Shown here: positions 58,896-64,000 of the stretch, piece after piece
How the letters are laid out: every line of letters begins with the position of its first letter
How positions within the stretch are numbered: position 1 is the stretch's first letter
Notes under the pieces: model-generated
Databases searched by the model: none
Seen by the model: the letters and a program-made list of their open reading frames with translations, nothing else
What the model was told of the DNA's origin: nothing
Program-made: the position numbers and the translations under genes
DNA from: JAKFEW01 sp036675505
GTDB lineage: Bacteria > Cyanobacteriota > Sericytochromatia > S15B-MN24 > JAQBPE01
Assembly (NCBI GenBank): GCA_036675505.1
Contig: JAKFEW010000050.1
Location: 5,723-69,722 of the forward strand
DNA: 64,000 nt
Direction: 5' to 3'

Positions 58896-59340
58896 TGGAG
58901 CCTCCCGTGGCGAGAGCGGCAGCGGCCTGCTGCTCCGCGCGGCTGACAAACTTCGTGGCGATCGGGAGCTTGTGGGCGGCGAGGCGAAACGCTTCGCGGG
59001 CCAGCTCTTCGGAAACGCCGTTCATCTCGAACATGATACGACCGGGCTTCACGACGGCCACCCAGTACTCCGGGGAACCCTTACCGGAACCCATGCGGGT
59101 CTCGGCGGGCTTCGCGGTGACGGGCTTGTCGGGGAAGATGCGGATCCAGATCTTACCGCCGCGCTTGATCGAGCGGGTCATGGCCCGGCGGGCCGCCTCG
59201 ATCTGGCGCGACGTGATCCACGCCGGCTCCATCGCGACGAGGCCGAAATCGCCGAAGTTGACCTGCGTGCCGCGGGTCTCGTGGCCCGACCGGTCGCCGC
59301 GGTGGTGGCGCCGGAACTTGGTGCGCTTGGGCATCAACAT
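58885..59340 (-). CDS. rplP: 50S ribosomal protein L16
   Basis: 151 residues. MPKRTKFRRHHRGDRSG, FGDFGLVAMEPAWITSRQIE and RMGSGKGSPEYWVAVVKPGR identify L16, near the A-site tRNA. The tail is a few residues longer than usual. Confidence 0.98.
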   Translation of the reverse strand: MLMPKRTKFRRHHRGDRSGHETRGTQVNFGDFGLVAMEPAWITSRQIEAARRAMTRSIKRGGKIWIRIFPDKPVTAKPAETRMGSGKGSPEYWVAVVKPGRIMFEMNGVSEELAREAFRLAAHKLPIATKFVSRAEQQAAAALATGGSNED

Positions 59341-59372
59341 GGTGGTGTGTCCTCTAATTCGACGCGCGAAGG

Positions 59373-60137
59373 CTAGCCTTCCGCGGATTCCTTGGCTTCA
59401 GTCGGCTTCTCGGCGGGACGGTCGCGGCGCGGGGCCGGGCCACGATCGCCACGGTCGCCCGCGGGACGCTCGCGACGGCGCGGGGCCGCCTCGGGGGTCG
59501 CTTCGGCGCCGGGGATGATCTCGCCCTTGAAGATCCACACCTTGACACCAATGATGCCGTAGACGGTCTTCGCGGTGGTGATGCCGTAGTCGATGTCGGC
59601 ACGCAGCGTGTGCAGCGGGATGCGGCCATCGCGCATCCACTCGGTGCGGGCGATTTCCGCGCCGCCCAGGCGGCCGGCGACCATCACCTTGATGCCCTTG
59701 GCGCCAGCCTTCATCGCCCGCATCATCGACTGCTTCATGGCCCGGCGGAACGCGATGCGCTTCTCGAGCTGGGCAGCGATGGACTCGGAGACGAGCTGAG
59801 CGTCGGCTTCGATGCGCAGGACCTCCTGCACGTTGATCTGAACCTTCTTGTTGGTCATTGCGGCCAGATCCTTGCGGAGCTGGTCGATGCCGGCGCCGCC
59901 ACGGCCGACGATCACGCCGGGCTTGGCGGTCCAGATCGAGATGTCGACCTGGTCGGCTTTGCGCTCGATGTCGATCTTCGAAATGCCGGCGGCGAAGAGC
60001 TTCTTCTTGATGAAGTTGCGGACCTTCTCGTCCTCGAGGACGATCGCCGGGTAGTTCTTGGTCTCGGCGTACCAGCGGCTGGACCAGGTACGGTTGATCC
60101 CGAGGCGCAGGCCGATGGGATGAATCTTCTGACCCAT
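59373..60137 (-). CDS. rpsC: 30S ribosomal protein S3
   Basis: 254 residues. MGQKIHPIGLRLGI, KH-domain GVIVGRGGAGIDQLRKDL and GRLGGAEIARTEW are diagnostic. The last 40 residues are an Arg/Pro/Ala-rich tail not conserved in the family. Confidence 0.98.
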   Translation of the reverse strand: MGQKIHPIGLRLGINRTWSSRWYAETKNYPAIVLEDEKVRNFIKKKLFAAGISKIDIERKADQVDISIWTAKPGVIVGRGGAGIDQLRKDLAAMTNKKVQINVQEVLRIEADAQLVSESIAAQLEKRIAFRRAMKQSMMRAMKAGAKGIKVMVAGRLGGAEIARTEWMRDGRIPLHTLRADIDYGITTAKTVYGIIGVKVWIFKGEIIPGAEATPEAAPRRRERPAGDRGDRGPAPRRDRPAEKPTEAKESAEG

Positions 60138-60141
60138 GCTG

Positions 60142-60615
<474 letters not shown>

Positions 60616-60632
60616 CTATCTATCCTCCGCCC

Positions 60633-60905
60633 TTACCGGCCGCGCTCTTGACCGGCGTGCCCCTTGAAGAGACGCGTAGGCGCGAACTCTCCCAGCTTGT
60701 GGCCGATCATTTGCTCGGTGATGTAGATGGGCACATGCTTGCGCCCGTTGTAGACAGCGATCGTGTGACCGATCATCGAGGGGATGATGGTCGACGAACG
60801 AGACCAGGTCTTGATGACCTTCTTCTCATTGCGCGAGTTCATCGCTTCGATCTTCTTGGTGAGGGACTCGTGAATGAACGGGCCCTTCTTCAGCGAACGA
60901 GACAT
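60633..60905 (-). CDS. rpsS: 30S ribosomal protein S19
   Basis: 90 residues. MSRSLKKGPFIHESL, IKTWSRSSTIIPSMIGHTIA and HKLGEFAPTRLFKGHA identify S19 of the 30S head. Confidence 0.98.
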   Translation of the reverse strand: MSRSLKKGPFIHESLTKKIEAMNSRNEKKVIKTWSRSSTIIPSMIGHTIAVYNGRKHVPIYITEQMIGHKLGEFAPTRLFKGHAGQERGR

Positions 60906-60921
60906 TAATTCCTACCTCTGC

Positions 60922-61746
60922 TTAGCGGGTCCGCTCACGGACGATGAACTTGCTCGATTCCTTGCGACGGACGGTCTTGTAGCCCATCGCCGGCTTGCCC
61001 CACGGGGTCTGCGGCTTGCCACCGATGGGCGACTTGCCTTCACCACCACCGTGCGGGTGGTCACAGGCGTTCATCGTGACGCCACGGTTATGCGGGCGCT
61101 TGCCCATCCAACGCTTACGGCCGGCCTTGCCGATCTTCATGTTCTTGTGCTCGATGTTGCCGACCTGGCCGATGGTCGCGATGCAATCGATGTGGACCAT
61201 GCGCTGCTCACCCGAGGGGAGCTTCACCTGGGCGTAATTGCCATCCTTCGCAACCAACTGAGCCATCGCGCCGGCCGAGCGGACAATCTGACCACCCTTG
61301 CCCTTGCGGAGCTCGATGTTGTGGATGCCGGTGCCCAGCGGGATGTTCTTCAGGGGCATCGCGTTGCCGATCTTGATGTCGGCTTCCGGCGACGCGATGA
61401 CCGACATGCCGACCTCGAGGCCGTTCGGCGCGAGGATGTAGCGCTTCTCGCCATCGACATAGAAGATCAGCGCGATACGCGCGTTGCGGTTCGGGTCGTA
61501 CTCAATCGTCGCGACCTTGCCGGGGATGCCGGTCTTGTTCCGCTTGAAGTCGATGATGCGGTAGTGCTGCTTGTGGCCGCCGCCCTTGAAGCGAGCGGTG
61601 GTCTTGCCGGAGGCGTTACGTCCGCCGCTCGACTTGAGCGGGGTCAGCAACGCCTTCTCGGGGCGATCGGTCGTGATTTCTTCGAACGTGCTCTTGCTCA
61701 TGCCCCGCTGGCCGGGGGTCATGGGCCGCAGCTTCTTGATAGCCAT
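60922..61746 (-). CDS. rplB: 50S ribosomal protein L2
   Basis: 274 residues. ITTDRPEKALLTPLKSSGGR, GVTMNACDHPHGGGEGKSPI (with the conserved His near the peptidyl transferase centre) and the basic C-terminus are diagnostic. Confidence 0.98.
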   Translation of the reverse strand: MAIKKLRPMTPGQRGMSKSTFEEITTDRPEKALLTPLKSSGGRNASGKTTARFKGGGHKQHYRIIDFKRNKTGIPGKVATIEYDPNRNARIALIFYVDGEKRYILAPNGLEVGMSVIASPEADIKIGNAMPLKNIPLGTGIHNIELRKGKGGQIVRSAGAMAQLVAKDGNYAQVKLPSGEQRMVHIDCIATIGQVGNIEHKNMKIGKAGRKRWMGKRPHNRGVTMNACDHPHGGGEGKSPIGGKPQTPWGKPAMGYKTVRRKESSKFIVRERTR

Positions 61747-61759
61747 CTTCTGTTACTCC

Positions 61760-62056
61760 CTAGACCGACCCATAGAAGTCGATAGCGTGGCCCTCAGCGA
61801 GCTTCACGTACGCCTTCTTGGACTTGACCTGAGACTCGATCCTCGCGCCCGTGCGTTTGCGGACCTTCTTCACGTGCTTCATCGCCGAGGTGTTGACGTC
61901 GACGACTTCCACGTTGAAGAGAAGCTTCGCGGCCCGCGCGATGTCGATCTTGTTGGCCTTGCGATCCACTTCGAAACAGTAGGTGTTGTTCTCGTTCAGC
62001 ACCGTGTTCTTCTCGGTGATGAGCGGACGCTTGATGACGGTATAAAGGTCGGTCAT
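61760..62056 (-). CDS. rplW: 50S ribosomal protein L23
   Basis: 98 residues. VIKRPLITEKNTVL, CFEVDRKANKIDIARAAKLL and VKKVRKRTG identify L23, which sits at the tunnel exit and contacts trigger factor and SRP. Its ATG overlaps the rplD stop by four bases. Confidence 0.98.
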   Translation of the reverse strand: MTDLYTVIKRPLITEKNTVLNENNTYCFEVDRKANKIDIARAAKLLFNVEVVDVNTSAMKHVKKVRKRTGARIESQVKSKKAYVKLAEGHAIDFYGSV

Positions 62057-62673
62057 GCCTTGAACACCTCTTCGATGTGGCGCAGGGCCTCTTCCGTCGC
62101 GACGACGCGGTCGGCGGTCAGGAGATCCTTGACGCTCAGGTTGCCGGCCTGGACCAGCTTGACGTTCTTGAGATTGCGGGCGGACAGGTAGAGGTTTTCC
62201 TCACGCTCCTTGACCACCACCAGGACGCGGCCTTCGAGCTTGAGCGTCGCGAAGAAACCGGTCAGCGCCTTCGTCGAAGGCTTCTCGAGGCCGAAATTGT
62301 CGACCGCGATGATGTCGGCGGTCTTGGCGAGCACGGCCGAGCGCAGGGCCAGGCGGCGAGCCTTCACCGACAGGTTGAGCGTGTACTTGCGGGGCTTGGG
62401 CCCGAAGATCACGCCACCATGCCGCCACAAGGGCGAGCGAATGGAGCCGGCGCGGGCGCGGCCCGTGCCCTTCTGCTTCCAGGGCTTCTTGCCGCCGCCG
62501 CGCACTTCCGAACGGGTCAGGGTGCTGGCGGTGCCGGCGCGCTTGTGGCGCAGCTGGCGGATGACATGCAGGTGCATCAGGTGCACGTGCGGGGCCTCGG
62601 GGAGGAACGCGTCACCGAAGGAGAACTCGCGAACCTTGGCGCCCTTGGCGTCGAAAACGGTGATGTTTGCCAT
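62053..62673 (-). CDS. rplD: 50S ribosomal protein L4
   Basis: 206 residues. RAGTASTLTRSEVRGGGKKP, WKQKGTGRARAGSIRSP and GGVIFGPKPRKY form the tunnel loop of L4. In enterobacteria L4 also represses the S10 operon; no matching leader is evident here. Confidence 0.98.
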   Translation of the reverse strand: MANITVFDAKGAKVREFSFGDAFLPEAPHVHLMHLHVIRQLRHKRAGTASTLTRSEVRGGGKKPWKQKGTGRARAGSIRSPLWRHGGVIFGPKPRKYTLNLSVKARRLALRSAVLAKTADIIAVDNFGLEKPSTKALTGFFATLKLEGRVLVVVKEREENLYLSARNLKNVKLVQAGNLSVKDLLTADRVVATEEALRHIEEVFKA

Positions 62674-62684
62674 GTGCGAGACTC

Positions 62685-63320
62685 CTACTTGCCGACCTTG
62701 ACCGTCGGACGGACGGTCAAGTAGCCATTCTCGGCGCCGGGGACGGCGCCCTTGATCAGTAACAGCCCCCGCTCGGCGTCGACGCCGACGACCGTCAACT
62801 TCTTGACGGTGATCTGCTTGGCGCCCAGGCGACCGGGCATCTTGCGGCCCTTGTAGACACGGCTGGGCGTGGTGCCCGCGCCGATCGAGCCGGGGTGGCG
62901 GTGGAACTTCGAGCCGTGGGCCATGGGGCCGCGACCGGAGTGGTGCCGCTTCATCATGCCGGCGAAGCCCTTACCGATCGAGATGCCGGTGACGTCGACG
63001 ATCTGGCCTTCAGTGAAGAGGTCGGCCTTGATCTCGGCGCCCACTTCGTAGTTGGCACCACCGTCGAGGCGGAACTCCTGCAGACGGCGGGCGATCGTCA
63101 CGCCGGCCTTCTTGAAGTGGCCCTGCTCGCCCTTGCTCAGGCGGCTGGCCTTGGCTTCGCCGTAGCCGACCTGAACGGCGTCGTAGCCGTCCGTCGCCAC
63201 GGTCTTCTTCTGAACGACCGTGCAAGGACCAGCCTGTACGACGGTCACGGGGATCGCGCGACCCTCGGCATCAAAAATGGTCGTCATGCCGACCTTTTGA
63301 CCAATCAAACCCATAGCCAT
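62685..63320 (-). CDS. rplC: 50S ribosomal protein L3
   Basis: 211 residues. GLIGQKVGMTTIFDAEG, GKGFAGMMKRHHSGRGPMAHG and SIGAGTTPSRVYKGRKMPG are L3 signatures. Starts at 63320 or two codons later at 63314; GGAGG lies 14 bases before the first. Confidence 0.97.
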   Translation of the reverse strand: MAMGLIGQKVGMTTIFDAEGRAIPVTVVQAGPCTVVQKKTVATDGYDAVQVGYGEAKASRLSKGEQGHFKKAGVTIARRLQEFRLDGGANYEVGAEIKADLFTEGQIVDVTGISIGKGFAGMMKRHHSGRGPMAHGSKFHRHPGSIGAGTTPSRVYKGRKMPGRLGAKQITVKKLTVVGVDAERGLLLIKGAVPGAENGYLTVRPTVKVGK

Positions 63321-63414
63321 GGTAGTTCTTTTATCCTCCTAGGCGCCGGGCGTTTGCTACCAGACACCTAATATGCTCGCCGGGGGAGATAGCCCTGCGG
63401 CTGTTACGCGGGGT

Positions 63415-63447
63415 GGTCCCCCCCCGGGGTTGGACCCTAGGGGGTCC
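63415..63447 (-). promoter_or_regulatory. Competing hairpins between rpsJ and rplC
   Basis: Segment GGACC (63432-63436) can pair either with GGTCC at 63415-63419 (inner CCCC/GGGG stem) or with GGTCC at 63443-63447 (4-base loop). Only one can form at a time, an arrangement seen in attenuators. The rpsJ-rplC gap is 131 bases, unusually long for this position. Confidence 0.4.
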
Positions 63448-63451
63448 GGAG

Positions 63452-63760
63452 TTACAGCTTGACGACGATGTCCACGCCCGCGGGGAGATCGAGTCGCATC
63501 AGCGCCTCGGCCGTCTTGTGGGTCGGCTCGAGGATGTCGATCAACCGCTTGTGGGTGCGGGTCTCGAAGTGCTCGCGGGACTTCTTGTCCACGTGGGGCG
63601 AACGGTTCACGCAGTAGATGGCCTTGTGCGTGGGGAGCGGGATGGGCCCGACCACGGTGGCACCCGTGCGCTTCGCGGTTTCCACGATCTGCTCGGTCGA
63701 CTTGTCGAGGAGCCGGTGGTCGAAGGCCTTGAGCCGGATTCGGATTTTCTGCTGAGCCAT
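63452..63760 (-). CDS. rpsJ: 30S ribosomal protein S10
   Basis: 102 residues. KIRIRLKAFDHRLLDKSTEQ, GPIPLPTHKAIYCVNRSPHV and THKRLIDILEPTHKT identify S10, also a partner of NusB in antitermination. GAGG lies 10 bases before the ATG. Confidence 0.98.
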   Translation of the reverse strand: MAQQKIRIRLKAFDHRLLDKSTEQIVETAKRTGATVVGPIPLPTHKAIYCVNRSPHVDKKSREHFETRTHKRLIDILEPTHKTAEALMRLDLPAGVDIVVKL

Positions 63761-63781
63761 TGTATCAGAACCTCAGGGGGA

Positions 63782-63811
63782 GCGTCCAACCGGGGATGCC
63801 GGACTGGACGC
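63782..63811 (-). repeat. Hairpin between tuf and rpsJ
   Basis: Arms GCGTCCA (63782-63788) and TGGACGC (63805-63811) enclosing CCGG/CCGG. It fills the middle of the 65-base tuf-rpsJ gap. No U-tract; may be a processing or pause site. Confidence 0.5.
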
Positions 63812-63825
63812 CGCCGAAATTGGGA

Positions 63826-64000
63826 CTATGCTTGAATCGAAGCAACGACGCCGGCGCCGACGGTACGACCGCCTTCACGAATGGCGAAACGCATGCCGGG
63901 CTCGATCGCGACGGGCGTGATCAGCTCGATCTCCATCTGGATGTTGTCGCCGGGCATGACCATCTCGACGCCCTCGGGGAGGGTGCACGAACCGGTCACG
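63826..64000 (-). CDS. tuf: Elongation factor Tu, C-terminal end only
   Basis: The last 57 codons before the stop at 63826-63828; the rest lies beyond the window. The visible end (VEMVMPGDNIQMEIELITPV, MRFAIREGGRTVGAGVVASI) is the EF-Tu domain 3 terminus. Its place before rpsJ is the common str-S10 junction. Confidence 0.97.
   Translation of the reverse strand, partial: VTGSCTLPEGVEMVMPGDNIQMEIELITPVAIEPGMRFAIREGGRTVGAGVVASIQA

Overview
The window is a GC-rich bacterial chromosome segment from a didermal-looking organism, with many lipoproteins, prepilin-type proteins and a Sec system. I could not identify the organism. The order rpoA-rplQ-truA-rplM-rpsI resembles Cyanobacteriota and Firmicutes, and together with a serine/threonine kinase-ATPase-TPR protein, PEP carboxylase and nadB-nadC it would fit a non-photosynthetic relative of Cyanobacteria such as Sericytochromatia. 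That assignment is an inference at low confidence. Nearly all window-edge and intergenic signals agree with ordinary sigma70-type expression. I saw no tRNA, rRNA, CRISPR array, transposase or prophage.

Layout. Positions 1-3914 (-) hold a large protein kinase cut by the window edge, divergent from the NAD genes nadB-nadC (+, 4123-6536). At 6546-8195 (-) is a two-gene lipoprotein unit (phospholipase D-like enzyme plus DUF3465-like protein). A lipoprotein (8516-9823, +) converges on PEP carboxylase ppc (-), followed by a DUF2723-type membrane protein. Positions 14340-28394 (-) form the most unusual block: two paralogous three-gene sets, each encoding a PilX-like protein, a roughly 1250-residue prepilin-like protein and a roughly 400-residue PilW-like prepilin, separated by a membrane protein with three B-box-like zinc fingers. 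Upstream is a TIG/Big2/NHL-repeat lipoprotein.

Positions 30972-45768 are mixed housekeeping and accessory genes: a pseudo-receiver/zinc-ribbon protein, dnaX, a class V aminotransferase with serA (serine synthesis), a GH36 enzyme converging on a GH6 enzyme, three overlapping lipoprotein genes, and a small membrane zinc-ribbon protein.

Positions 45819-64000 (-) are the merged S10-spc-alpha-L13/S9 ribosomal cluster: tuf(partial)-rpsJ-rplC-rplD-rplW-rplB-rpsS-rplV-rpsC-rplP-rpmC-rpsQ-rplN-rplX-rplE-rpsN-rpsH-rplF-rplR-rpsE-rpmD-rplO-secY-adk-map-rpmJ-rpsM-rpsK-rpsD-rpoA-rplQ-truA-rplM-rpsI. infA is absent from its usual place between map and rpmJ. Several gaps in this cluster carry strong inverted repeats: a multi-branched structure between rplO and secY, a long hairpin between rpsM and rpsK, competing hairpins between rpsJ and rplC, and hairpin-plus-promoter arrangements before rpsH and rpsM. 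A dispersed repeat with an internal ribosome binding site occurs twice in tandem at the start of one giant prepilin gene and once before rpoA.
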